64,000 bases of DNA from Pontibacter roseus DSM 17521. GTDB lineage: Bacteria; Bacteroidota; Bacteroidia; Cytophagales; Hymenobacteraceae. The stretch is from assembly GCF_000373265.1 (NCBI RefSeq), contig NZ_KB890762.1, forward strand, positions 568,833 through 632,832, written 5' to 3'. A model generated the notes under the pieces. It was not told where the DNA came from, searched no databases, and worked only from the letters and a program-made list of their open reading frames with translations. Below, in pieces: positions 42,101-50,332 of this stretch; the first letter of the stretch is position 1; every line of letters starts with the position of its first letter. The position numbers and the translations under genes are program-made.

Positions 42101-44296
42101 ATGTCAACTAAGGTAGAAAGAGTCTTGGAACATGACCCACAACAGGTTTCCCCGCCGAAGGGGAATCATCCTGGGGTTACGGAAACGTTTTTTTACGACA
42201 ACACCATAGTCCGCAACTTTGGTATAGCCACCATCTTCTGGGGTCTGGCCGGTATGATTATCGGTACGCTGATTGCCTTCCAGCTGGCTAACCCGGAGGT
42301 GAATATGGGCAACCAGTACACCACCTTTGGCCGCATCAGACCATTGCACACCAACGCGGTGATTTTCGCATTCGTGGGCAACGCTATCTTCATGGGCGTG
42401 TACTATTCGCTGCAGCGTCTCTGCAAGACGCGCATGTACAGCGACAAACTCAGCAAACTCAATTTCTGGGGCTGGCAAACAGTAATCCTGGCTGCATTAA
42501 TCACCTTGCCGCTAGGCATCACCACTTCCAAGGAGTACGCTGAACTGGAGTGGCCAATTGACATCCTGATTACACTGGTATGGGTGGTATTCGGCTGGAA
42601 CATGTTCGGTACCATTGCCAAGCGCCGCGAGAAGCACATGTACGTAGCCATCTGGTTCTACATCGCTACTTTCCTGACTGTGGCTGTGCTACACATCGTG
42701 AACTCTTACGAGATGCCGGTTACATTCTGGAAAAGTTACTCTGGCTACGCTGGCGTGCAAGATGCACTGGTACAGTGGTGGTATGGCCACAACGCGGTAG
42801 CATTCTTCTTAACTACTCCTTTCCTGGGCCTGATGTATTACTTCCTGCCGAAGGCTGCTAACCGTCCGGTATACTCGTACCGCCTGTCCATCATCCACTT
42901 CTGGTCCCTGATATTTATCTACATCTGGGCTGGACCGCACCACTTGCTCTATACCTCTCTGCCTGACTGGGCTCAGTCGCTGGGTGTGGTGTTCTCCGTG
43001 ATGCTGATTGCGCCTAGCTGGGGCGGTATGATTAACGGTTTGCTGACGCTGCGTGGTGCCTGGGACAAGGTGCGCGAAGAGCCGGTACTCAAGTTCATGG
43101 TGGTGGCCATCACCGCTTACGGTATGGCGACCTTCGAAGGTCCGATGCTTTCCTTGAAAAACGTGAACGCCATCGCCCACTTCACCGACTGGATAGTGGC
43201 ACACGTGCACGTAGGTGCCTTGGGCTGGAACGGCTTCCTGACATTCGCGATGCTGTACTGGTTGTTCCCTCGACTGTATAACACCAAGCTACACTCCAAG
43301 AAGCTGGCGAACGCACACTTCTGGCTGGGTACGCTGGGCATCCTGTTCTACGCCATACCTATGTACTGGGCTGGTTTCACACAAGGTTTGATGTGGAAAC
43401 AATTCACTGCAGAAGGAACGCTTCAGTACTCTAACTTCTTGGAGACTGTGCTGCAAATCGTGCCGATGTACTACCTGCGTGGTATCGGTGGCGTGCTATA
43501 CCTGAGTGGTGTATTCCTGATGGTGTACAATCTGTACAAAACAGCCAAGTCTGGTGCCCTGGTAGCAGATGAGGCAGCAATAGCTCCTCCGGTTGTGAAA
43601 GAAGAAAGCCACAACGCCGGTCACTGGCACAGCTGGATTGAGAAGCGCCCAATGCAAATGGCCGTATGGGCAACCGTTGCAATCCTGATTGGTGGCCTGG
43701 TAGAATTCATACCTGCCTTCGTCATCAAATCAAACGTGCCGACTATCGCCAGTGTGAAGCCTTATACTTCACTGGAATTGCAAGGGCGAGACCTGTACAT
43801 CAAAGAGGGTTGCGTGAATTGCCACACCCAGATGGTGCGTCCGTTCCGCTCAGAGACAGAGCGCTACGGAGAGTACTCCAAAGCAGGCGAGTTTGTGTAC
43901 GACCACAACTTCCTGTGGGGCTCCAAGCGTACCGGTCCGGATTTGCACCGTGTAGGCGGCAAGTACCCGCACAGCTGGCACTACCACCACATGCTCGACC
44001 CGACTTCCATGTCACCAGGATCTATCATGCCGGCTTACCCATGGCTGTTTGAGCAAGACGTGGACATGAGCACCACAGAAGACAAGCTGAGAGTGCTTAA
44101 GAAGCTGGGTGTTCCTTATGAGGAGGAATACATCGCCAATGCGAACGAGGAACTCATGAAGCAGGCCAACCAGATTACCGCTGACCTGGCCAAAGAAGGA
44201 CTGGAGGTACGCCCTGAGACTGAGATTGTGGCTCTGATTGCCTACCTGCAACGCCTGGGAACCGACATTAAGGTGAAAGCTGAAGTAGAGGAATAA
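42101..44296 (+). CDS. ccoNO: cbb3-type cytochrome c oxidase, fused subunits I and II (CcoNO)
   Basis: Fusion of catalytic CcoN (about 1-480) with the monohaem cytochrome CcoO (about 515-731), 731 residues. In CcoN, haem and CuB ligands are visible: His83 (RPLHTNAVIF), His230 (WWYGHNAV), His280/His281 (AGPHHLLYT), His368 and His370 (VAHVHVG). The CcoO part begins with one membrane helix (about 520-542) and carries haem-binding CVNCH (571-575), with methionine ligands further on. This high-affinity oxidase allows respiration at low oxygen. The ATG at 42101 is the family-like start; a nine-codon out-of-frame mini-ORF begins at 42085. Confidence 0.94.
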   Translation: MSTKVERVLEHDPQQVSPPKGNHPGVTETFFYDNTIVRNFGIATIFWGLAGMIIGTLIAFQLANPEVNMGNQYTTFGRIRPLHTNAVIFAFVGNAIFMGVYYSLQRLCKTRMYSDKLSKLNFWGWQTVILAALITLPLGITTSKEYAELEWPIDILITLVWVVFGWNMFGTIAKRREKHMYVAIWFYIATFLTVAVLHIVNSYEMPVTFWKSYSGYAGVQDALVQWWYGHNAVAFFLTTPFLGLMYYFLPKAANRPVYSYRLSIIHFWSLIFIYIWAGPHHLLYTSLPDWAQSLGVVFSVMLIAPSWGGMINGLLTLRGAWDKVREEPVLKFMVVAITAYGMATFEGPMLSLKNVNAIAHFTDWIVAHVHVGALGWNGFLTFAMLYWLFPRLYNTKLHSKKLANAHFWLGTLGILFYAIPMYWAGFTQGLMWKQFTAEGTLQYSNFLETVLQIVPMYYLRGIGGVLYLSGVFLMVYNLYKTAKSGALVADEAAIAPPVVKEESHNAGHWHSWIEKRPMQMAVWATVAILIGGLVEFIPAFVIKSNVPTIASVKPYTSLELQGRDLYIKEGCVNCHTQMVRPFRSETERYGEYSKAGEFVYDHNFLWGSKRTGPDLHRVGGKYPHSWHYHHMLDPTSMSPGSIMPAYPWLFEQDVDMSTTEDKLRVLKKLGVPYEEEYIANANEELMKQANQITADLAKEGLEVRPETEIVALIAYLQRLGTDIKVKAEVEE

Positions 44297-44403
44297 TTTA
44301 GGACAAAGGACGATTTGACGAAAGACAAAAGGCGAGCTTTCAAAAGTATCAGAACAGCAAGGCCTTTTGTCCTGAGTCACAAAGTCAAAAAACGCAAAAG
44401 ACA

Positions 44404-44601
44404 ATGTATAAGAACGTTTTGCAAGCCATAGACGGCATCGAAATATACCCGCTTATCTCTTTCACGATATTCTTCGTGTTCTTCCTGGGCCTGCTGGTAT
44501 ACGTGGCGCTAATGGACAAGAAATATGTGAGTACCATGAGCAGCTTCGCCTGCTCTGTGGATGATGAAACCGAACCAAAGCTAGGAGGCACTAGACAATG
44601 A
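44404..44601 (+). CDS. ccoQ: cbb3 oxidase subunit CcoQ
   Basis: Small one-helix subunit (65 residues) with a membrane segment at about 15-37 (YPLISFTIFFVFFLGLLVYVAL) and a short cytoplasmic tail. This is the usual CcoQ form, and the position between ccoNO and ccoP supports it. Its stop overlaps the ccoP start (ATGA, 44598-44601), so translation of the two is likely coupled. CcoQ stabilises the complex in other bacteria. Confidence 0.88.
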   Translation: MYKNVLQAIDGIEIYPLISFTIFFVFFLGLLVYVALMDKKYVSTMSSFACSVDDETEPKLGGTRQ

Positions 44602-45800
44602 ACGCTGCATTAAAAACCATCCGCAACAGTGGTCTGGCCCTGGTGGCTGGCCTGCTTCTCATGAGCGCACCGGCCTTAGCGCAGGATGCGGTCGAGGGCA
44701 AGAAGATATTCGAAGGCAACTGCGCCGCCTGCCACAGCCTGGATGCCGATGTAGTAGGGCCTGCCCTGAAGAACGTGCACGAGCGTCGCGGAGACGAATG
44801 GCTGCTGAAATTCATCAAGAACTCACAGGCGCTCGTTGAATCAGGTGACAAGGATGCCGTGGCGGTATACGAGAAGTTCAACAAGATGCCGATGCCGGCC
44901 TTTGGGAGCTCGTTGTCTGACGGTGAAATCTCCAGCGTGATTGCCTACATCAAAGAGGCGAGCGCACAACCCGCAGCGGCTGCCGTAGCAGAGGCTCCGG
45001 CCACTACAACTGACGCCGCGGCGGCTCCGGCCGCACCTGCCGAAGTGGCCTTCCTGGACCTTCCGCCCGTGATGCTGATTACATTTGCCCTGGCAGGCCT
45101 GGTGGCGCTGCTAGTTGTCCTGACGCTAGTGATGCTGTTCCGCCTGCTGGTGCCTATGATGGGTGATTCCATCTATGACGAAGACTTCCGCGCCTCATTT
45201 GCCGGCCGTATGCTGTTCCTGCTCAAAGGTGACACCACCGTGATGACGGGCAAGGCAAAGGACGTCATCCACTCGAACCACGACTTCGACGGTATACAGG
45301 AGTACGATAACGACCTGCCACCTTGGTGGAAGTACATGTTCTATGTGTCCATCGTATTTGCGGTAGGCTATATGTTGCACTACCACGTGTTCCGCACTGG
45401 GGCCCTGCAGGAGGAGGAGTATGAGATGGAAATGCAGGAAGCCGCTCTGATTGCCGCCCAGAACGTGGAAGACCCGAACGCTGTAACCAACTTTGAGGTT
45501 TTGACGGAGGCTGCCGCGCTGGAGTCTGGCAAGGCTATCTATCTGCAAAACTGCGCTGCCTGTCACGGCCAGGCCGGTGAGGGTACCGTAGGACCTAACC
45601 TGACAGACGAGTACTGGCTGCACGGTGGGGATGTGAACGAAATCTTCAAGACGGTGAAGTTTGGCGTACCGAGCAAAGGCATGGTGCCTTGGCAAGGCAA
45701 GCTGACCAAAGACCAGATGCTGGAAGTAAGTAGCTACATCCTGTCCCTGCAAGGCTCCAACCCAGCTAATGGCAAAGAGGCGCAAGGCGAGAAGGAGTAA
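44598..45800 (+). CDS. ccoP: cbb3 oxidase subunit CcoP with extra N-terminal cytochrome c domain
   Basis: Membrane cytochrome of 400 residues. After a signal peptide (to about 28) comes a cytochrome c domain with CAACH at 42-46 and a Met-Pro region (NKMPMPAFG). Then an Ala/Pro-rich linker, a membrane helix (about 157-184), the CcoP N-terminal signature HDFDGIQEYDNDLPPWWK (228-245), a second helix (245-265) and a C-terminal cytochrome c domain with CAACH at 319-323. Both haem domains would face the periplasm. Usual CcoP has two haems after the helix; here one precedes it. It passes electrons to CcoNO. Confidence 0.9.
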   Translation: MNAALKTIRNSGLALVAGLLLMSAPALAQDAVEGKKIFEGNCAACHSLDADVVGPALKNVHERRGDEWLLKFIKNSQALVESGDKDAVAVYEKFNKMPMPAFGSSLSDGEISSVIAYIKEASAQPAAAAVAEAPATTTDAAAAPAAPAEVAFLDLPPVMLITFALAGLVALLVVLTLVMLFRLLVPMMGDSIYDEDFRASFAGRMLFLLKGDTTVMTGKAKDVIHSNHDFDGIQEYDNDLPPWWKYMFYVSIVFAVGYMLHYHVFRTGALQEEEYEMEMQEAALIAAQNVEDPNAVTNFEVLTEAAALESGKAIYLQNCAACHGQAGEGTVGPNLTDEYWLHGGDVNEIFKTVKFGVPSKGMVPWQGKLTKDQMLEVSSYILSLQGSNPANGKEAQGEKE

Positions 45801-45822
45801 GCGCTAATCCATGATAGTGAAT

Positions 45823-45875
45823 CTGAGGGTTATAGGCATCTGTAGAGGGTGCTTATAACCCTCAGGTCTTTTACA
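45823..45875 (+). terminator. probable terminator of the ccoNO-ccoQ-ccoP unit
   Basis: Twelve-base stem CTGAGGGTTATA/TATAACCCTCAG (45823-45834 with 45854-45865), 19-base loop, then GTCTTTTAC. It separates ccoP from the ccoG promoter. Confidence 0.65.
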
Positions 45876-45911
45876 GTAGGTATAGCCGAAAGCTAGATTG
45901 AGAGTTGATGC

Positions 45912-45958
45912 CCATTACTGATGACAATCACTTCCGAAAGTGACCTAGGTCATCTTTT
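45912..45958 (+). repeat. 47-bp exact repeat, copy 2 (ccoG promoter)
   Basis: Identical to 41960-42006, 3.95 kb away. Similarity falls off sharply outside the block, except for the -7 box GAATTTTG at the same distance. Confidence 0.9.
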
Positions 45959-45983
45959 ACGAAGGGGCATTTTCGGAATTTTG
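45919..45983 (+). promoter_or_regulatory. Fnr-type promoter module of ccoG
   Basis: Same dyads as at ccoNO: TGAT-N4-ATCA (45919-45930), TCACTT-N4-AAGTGA (45928-45943), TGACCTAGGTCA (45941-45952). CTTTT at 45954-45958, 17 bp, then GAATTTTG (45976-45983). Confidence 0.7.
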
Positions 45984-46069
45984 TCACGGTGGAGATGACC
46001 GCTTTACGGATTTCCGCTTTCAATTTTTCATTTAAAGGCAGGATTAATATCCGCACAAATTAAACTGCC

Positions 46070-47476
46070 ATGGCAAGTAAAGTACAGACGTCCCCGGACG
46101 AATTCCGCGACCACATCTCGACGGTAGATGAGCATGGCAAGCGGGTTTGGGTATACCCCAAAAAGCCGAAAGGCAAACTCTACGACTACAGGAAGTGGGT
46201 CAGCTATGGCCTGCTGACATTGCTGTTCGTAGGCCCTTTCATCAAAATCAACGGATTGCCGCTGCTCATGCTCAACGTGGTGGAGCGCAAGTTCGTCATC
46301 TTCGGCGTGCTCTTCTGGCCGCAGGACTTCTTCATCCTGGTGCTGGCCTTCCTGGCGCTCGTCGTGTTCATCATCCTGTTCACGGTGGTATACGGCCGCC
46401 TGTTCTGCGGCTGGGTTTGCCCGCAGACCATCTTTCTGGAGATGGTGTTCAGGCGAATAGAATACCTGATAGAGGGCGACTACACGAAGCAGCGGGCCCT
46501 AGACAAGATGCCTTGGAATACCGAAAAGATTCTCAAAAAAGGGAGCAAAACGGTCGTATTCCTGCTTATCTCTTTTATTATCGCCAATACCTTTCTCGCC
46601 TACATCATCGGTATTGATGCGCTGAAGCAAATCGTCACGGACAATCCTATGAACCATTTGGGTGGCCTCAGTGCTATCGTTGTCTTCACAGGTGTGTTTT
46701 ACTGGGTGTTTGCTTATTTCCGGGAGCAAGTATGTACCATCGTTTGTCCGTATGGTCGTCTGCAGGGCGTGATGCTCGATAAGAAGAGCCTGACCGTGGC
46801 CTACGACTATGGACGTGGCGAGCCTCGCGGAAAGTTCAGAAAAGGGCAGGAGCGGACGGAAGGCGACTGCATCGACTGCCACCAGTGCGTGCAGGTATGC
46901 CCGACAGGTATAGACATCCGCAACGGAGCGCAGCAGCTGGAATGCATCAACTGTACCGCCTGCATCGATGCCTGCAACGACATCATGCGCCTGATTGACA
47001 AGCCGGAAGGCCTCATCCGTTATGACTCAGAAGAGGCGATTGCTGAAGGGAAAAGCTGGAAGCTGTTCACGCCACGCGTCATGGGGTATAGCGCTGTGCT
47101 GGCACTGTTGCTGTTGGCACTCTCTGCGCTGCTCATAATCCGTGACAATGCCGAGGCCACCATTCTGCGTACGCCGGGCCAGTTGTATCAAAAAACAGAG
47201 CAGGGCACGGTGAAGAACCTGTATAACATCTCCGTCATCAACAAGACCAATACCGAAATGCCGCTCACGCTGAAGCTGCTCTCCTCAGACGGGACCATCA
47301 AAGTGGTCGGAAATGAATTGGTGCTGCCAGCCCAAGGTATAGCCGAAGGCGTGTTTTTCGCTGAGATTCCGAAGGAACAGCTGACAGGTATGAACTCCGA
47401 GATTGAAATCGGGGTCTTCCACAACGATGAGCTGATTACGACACAGGAAACCAAGTTCCTGGCACCGGCAAAATAA
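46070..47476 (+). CDS. ccoG: cytochrome c oxidase accessory protein CcoG
   Basis: Membrane iron-sulfur protein of 468 residues implicated in reducing copper for cbb3 oxidase assembly. Several membrane helices (about 45-65, 85-110, 165-185, 200-220 and 345-365) surround two Cys motifs in the membrane-proximal part (FCGWVCPQ, VCPYGRLQG). A ferredoxin-like region follows with CIDCHQCVQVCPTGID and CINCTACIDACND (about 265-310), binding two 4Fe-4S clusters. A C-terminal Ig-like domain (about 375-468) is periplasmic. First gene of a unit with fixH and the TauE/SafE gene. ATG at 46070. Confidence 0.94.
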   Translation: MASKVQTSPDEFRDHISTVDEHGKRVWVYPKKPKGKLYDYRKWVSYGLLTLLFVGPFIKINGLPLLMLNVVERKFVIFGVLFWPQDFFILVLAFLALVVFIILFTVVYGRLFCGWVCPQTIFLEMVFRRIEYLIEGDYTKQRALDKMPWNTEKILKKGSKTVVFLLISFIIANTFLAYIIGIDALKQIVTDNPMNHLGGLSAIVVFTGVFYWVFAYFREQVCTIVCPYGRLQGVMLDKKSLTVAYDYGRGEPRGKFRKGQERTEGDCIDCHQCVQVCPTGIDIRNGAQQLECINCTACIDACNDIMRLIDKPEGLIRYDSEEAIAEGKSWKLFTPRVMGYSAVLALLLLALSALLIIRDNAEATILRTPGQLYQKTEQGTVKNLYNISVINKTNTEMPLTLKLLSSDGTIKVVGNELVLPAQGIAEGVFFAEIPKEQLTGMNSEIEIGVFHNDELITTQETKFLAPAK

Positions 47477-47521
47477 GTGTAACTGGCTGTATAACAACGG
47501 CAACTACTAAAGACGACCACA

Positions 47522-47989
47522 ATGACAACTGATAAAAACAAGAAATTCACATACTGGCCTTATGCCATCGTCATAGCCATGGTACTGTTTATGGGCTACA
47601 TCGCCATGTTTGTCTACAGAGCCATGAACCAGGAAGTAGGCCTGGTGAGCAAGGACTATTACCAACAGGAAATCGCTTACCAGGACCAGATTGACCGTGT
47701 GAAGCGTACGCAGGCGCTGGGTGACGTGATGATAAACTACAATGCTGAGGCTGAGACCATCCTGCTTCAGCTGCCCGCTACCTACCGAGACATGAGCCTG
47801 AGCGGCACCATCACGCTGTTCCGCCCGTCAGACGACAAGCTGGACAAGCAGTTCCCGCTGCAGTTGGGCCGCGACCAGAGCCAGCTCATAGAGGCCTCCG
47901 GCCTGGAGAAGGGCGTCTGGAAGTTGCGCGTGAACTACAGCTCAGGCGAAGAGACATTTTATTCAGAGAAAACCATCCAGATAAGATAA
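47522..47989 (+). CDS. fixH: FixH/CcoH family protein
   Basis: Single-pass membrane protein of 155 residues: a helix at about 12-33 (YAIVIAMVLFMGYIAMFVY), then the FixH signature VSKDYYQQEIAYQDQIDR and an Ig-like periplasmic domain. It is needed for stable assembly of cbb3 oxidase in other bacteria. It is 45 bp after ccoG and 4 bp before the TauE/SafE gene, clearly one operon. ATG at 47522. Confidence 0.9.
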   Translation: MTTDKNKKFTYWPYAIVIAMVLFMGYIAMFVYRAMNQEVGLVSKDYYQQEIAYQDQIDRVKRTQALGDVMINYNAEAETILLQLPATYRDMSLSGTITLFRPSDDKLDKQFPLQLGRDQSQLIEASGLEKGVWKLRVNYSSGEETFYSEKTIQIR

Positions 47990-47993
47990 AGCC

Positions 47994-48710
47994 ATGATTT
48001 GGGCAGGACTTCTTTTCGGATTATTAGGCAGTTTCCATTGTGTCGGGATGTGCGGCCCTATAGCAATGGCTCTACCATTTGTCGGGAGTACCGGCTGGCG
48101 TTATTACGCTGGCCGGCTCCTGTACAATGGTGGGAGAATCGTGACCTATGCCGCACTTGGTGCCCTGGCGGGTGCCTTTGGACAGTCGCTGCAGCTGGCT
48201 GGTCTGCAACAGACCGTTTCCATTGTGTCAGGTATACTCATCCTACTCTTGCTAGTGTTGCCGGCGGCCTCTAAAGGCAAGGCAGCGCAGGTGCTGGGCA
48301 CAGATAAAATCATGGTATGGGTGCGCCAGAAATTGGGCTACTACTTCCAGAAAAACTCTTTGGGCTCCCTCTTCACGGTAGGTATGCTGAACGGCCTGCT
48401 GCCCTGCGGGTTTGTTTACATTGCGTTGGCGGGCGCCATCAGCGCGCCAGGTATAGGCGGTGCCATGCTCTACATGACCTTGTTCGGGCTAGGCACCTTC
48501 CCACTCATGTTTTTGGTGTCCCTGTCTGGCAAGCTCATCAGCCTGAAGGTGCGGGCTACGTTCAACAAGGCTGTGCCATACGTAGGCATGTGCCTGGCGG
48601 TGCTCTTCATTGTGCGCGGCCTGGGACTGGGCATACCTTACCTCAGCCCCAAAGTGGTGCATACCGAGCAGCACACCACGGAGATGAGCTGCTGCTCCAA
48701 GCCGAAATAG
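47994..48710 (+). CDS. TauE/SafE (DsbD-like, UreH-type) membrane protein
   Basis: Polytopic membrane protein of 238 residues in the sulfite exporter TauE/SafE or UreH/DsbD-2 group often seen at the end of cco accessory operons. It opens GLLGSFHCVGMCGPIAMALP, with Cys and His in the first helix, and has a second conserved MLNGLLPCGFVYIALAGA. The C-terminus HTEQHTTEMSCCSKP is rich in potential copper ligands. Placement after fixH suggests copper or redox handling during cbb3 assembly rather than sulfite export. ATG at 47994. Confidence 0.82.
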   Translation: MIWAGLLFGLLGSFHCVGMCGPIAMALPFVGSTGWRYYAGRLLYNGGRIVTYAALGALAGAFGQSLQLAGLQQTVSIVSGILILLLLVLPAASKGKAAQVLGTDKIMVWVRQKLGYYFQKNSLGSLFTVGMLNGLLPCGFVYIALAGAISAPGIGGAMLYMTLFGLGTFPLMFLVSLSGKLISLKVRATFNKAVPYVGMCLAVLFIVRGLGLGIPYLSPKVVHTEQHTTEMSCCSKPK

Positions 48711-48787
48711 GCAGCCACCTCGGCCAGCCATACCTGGACATGGCCTTTCCTTTTCTAGCGATAACTAACATAAGTCATTTTTGCAGC

Positions 48788-48830
48788 TGACTTGGCTCAC
48801 TGACTTTTCATTGCCGGACCTATACCTTTA
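48788..48830 (+). promoter_or_regulatory. Fnr-type promoter module of the universal stress gene
   Basis: TGACTTGGCTCA (48788-48799, TGA-N6-TCA) lies exactly 23 bp before TACCTTTA (48823-48830). This repeats the geometry at ccoI, ccoNO and ccoG. The -7 box has one mismatch to TAnnTTTG and the TCACTT/AAGTGA dyad is missing. Confidence 0.55.
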
Positions 48831-48852
48831 TACCTGATAAAAGACGAAAGAA

Positions 48853-49770
48853 ATGAGCAAGCCATCACAAACAAAGCGGATACTGGTTCCAGTTGAACTC
48901 AACCAGACGGGGGAAGACTTGCTGTATTATGCCGGGCAACTCGCCATGGCCATGGGAGCGGAGCTATACCTGTTCCATGCCTGCAAGACACTCGACCTGA
49001 CCTTCACCCAGCAGAGCAACTGCATCCAGAAGCTACGCGCGTTCGCTGAGCGCGTTTTCAGCAGAGAGTTCAACTCAGCCAAAGCGGCAGCGCCTTTTGA
49101 CTGCGTCGTCCGGCCTGGCAACATCCGAGATAGCATCCAAAGCGTGGTGCAGGAGTACCAGATAGACCTGGTGCTGATGGAGGCTGGGGTTACACCGCCA
49201 CACGCTATACCTGCCGAAGCCGCGAATCACGCCTCGGCCATCATGGAACTGGTGTCTTGCCCGGTGATGGTGCTTCCAGCCTCTGTGCGCTTCAAGAAGC
49301 TGAAGCACCTGGTATTCGCCACCGACTTCACAGACCAGCAGCAAACCGTACTGTTCCAAATCGCCGATTTCGCGCAGCAACTGAAAGCCCGTCTCACGCT
49401 GGTGCAGGTATACGGTCCCGATGAACGCTCTCAGTTGTGCAGCTACAAAGCGGCCATGCTGGAGGTGGAGAAACAGTTGTTGGGCCGGAAGGTGACGTGC
49501 AGGCTACTCGAGGAAGAAGATGTGCTGGAAGGCATCGGTGAATTTGCTGAACTGGCATCAGCTGACATGCTCGTGCTGGCCACCCAGGACAGTTTCCTGA
49601 TGGAGCGCCTCTTCAGCAGCAACTACACCAAAACAATGGCCTACCATACCCGCATTCCGCTGCTCACTTTCCGCCAGCTGAAGAAGAAGCCCTGCTCCGG
49701 CTGCTGTGCCAACTGCACCAGCAAGCAGCGGGAACAAGAAGTGCAGCAACTCAACGTGCTGATGGGATAA
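48853..49770 (+). CDS. tandem UspA universal stress protein with Cys-rich tail
   Basis: Protein of 305 residues with two UspA domains (about 8-142 and 148-273). It opens KRILVPVELNQTGEDLLYYAGQLA and, in the second domain, KHLVFATDFTDQQQTVLFQIADFA. The G-x2-G-x9-GS ATP-binding motif is not intact in either, so ATP binding is doubtful. A tail after 275 has KKKPCSGCCANCTSKQ, four cysteines in a short span like a metal or Fe-S site. Neighbouring cbb3 genes and an Fnr-type promoter suggest a role in low-oxygen or copper stress. ATG at 48853. Confidence 0.85.
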   Translation: MSKPSQTKRILVPVELNQTGEDLLYYAGQLAMAMGAELYLFHACKTLDLTFTQQSNCIQKLRAFAERVFSREFNSAKAAAPFDCVVRPGNIRDSIQSVVQEYQIDLVLMEAGVTPPHAIPAEAANHASAIMELVSCPVMVLPASVRFKKLKHLVFATDFTDQQQTVLFQIADFAQQLKARLTLVQVYGPDERSQLCSYKAAMLEVEKQLLGRKVTCRLLEEEDVLEGIGEFAELASADMLVLATQDSFLMERLFSSNYTKTMAYHTRIPLLTFRQLKKKPCSGCCANCTSKQREQEVQQLNVLMG

Positions 49771-49825
49771 CCAGATTTTCACTGTTGTAGGCTTTTAGAC
49801 AAGTTATTCATAGGCTTCTGTAAAG

Positions 49826-49833
49826 TAGAGGAG
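49826..49833 (+). promoter_or_regulatory. strong Shine-Dalgarno-like site
   Basis: AGAGGAGG precedes the ATG at 49836 by two bases, an unusually clear (and close) anti-SD match for a Bacteroidota gene, where SD sites are mostly weak. It supports that start, although the spacing is short. Confidence 0.4.
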
Positions 49834-49835
49834 GT

Positions 49836-50207
49836 ATGGTAGTCAGGGAATTGATAGAGAGCGGGATGCTGAAAGGAAAGCCGGAGAGGCTCCAGCCCGG
49901 AAGCTGTCTCTTCAAGGCAGGGGAGCAGCTGGAGTGCTTTTACTTCGTGATGTCAGGGAGTGTGAGTCTGACCCCAGCGGTGGATGCTCCATTGCCAGCC
50001 ATCGCCTCTGAAAACAACCTCCTGGGCCTGCCTGACCTCATGAACGAACGCTATAGCCACACGGCCAAAGTACTGGAAGTCACGGATTGCGTACGGCTCC
50101 AAAAGGAGGACCTGCTGGAGGCACTGCAGTGCATGCCCCACCTGCGCCTATACCTGCTCAGACAGATGAGCCGGCAGACCACCTTGGCAAATGCCGCCTT
50201 TGAATAG
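49836..50207 (+). CDS. stand-alone cyclic-nucleotide-binding-domain protein
   Basis: Protein of 123 residues consisting only of the beta-barrel domain of Crp/Fnr regulators: LQPGSCLFKAGEQLECFYFVMSG, GSVSL and NNLLGLPDLMNER are the typical strands. There is no winged-helix DNA-binding part, and a strong terminator follows, so it is not a simple frameshifted regulator. It lacks the Arg of the cAMP-binding cassette (RxxxS pattern), so the ligand is unclear. It may heterodimerise with, or titrate, a Crp/Fnr protein; this is inference. It lies 65 bp after the stress gene. Confidence 0.75.
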   Translation: MVVRELIESGMLKGKPERLQPGSCLFKAGEQLECFYFVMSGSVSLTPAVDAPLPAIASENNLLGLPDLMNERYSHTAKVLEVTDCVRLQKEDLLEALQCMPHLRLYLLRQMSRQTTLANAAFE

Positions 50208-50231
50208 AATAAGCCGATAAACCGAGTAAAG

Positions 50232-50264
50232 AAAAGCCACTGTCTCCAGCAGTGGCTTTTTTTT
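50232..50264 (+). terminator. terminator after the cNMP-domain gene
   Basis: Eleven-base stem AAAAGCCACTG/CAGTGGCTTTT (50232-50242 with 50250-50260), seven-base loop and eight T. Confidence 0.92.
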
Positions 50265-50332
50265 GATTTACAACCTGCGGGGCACCGGTACAGTAAACCA
50301 AACAATACCTGAAAAGACAGCGCCCGCACACT

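Noticed and set aside
42085..42111. Nine-codon ORF just ahead of and overlapping the ccoNO start
   Set aside because: Too short to support as a leader peptide; no attenuator structure or biased codons seen.
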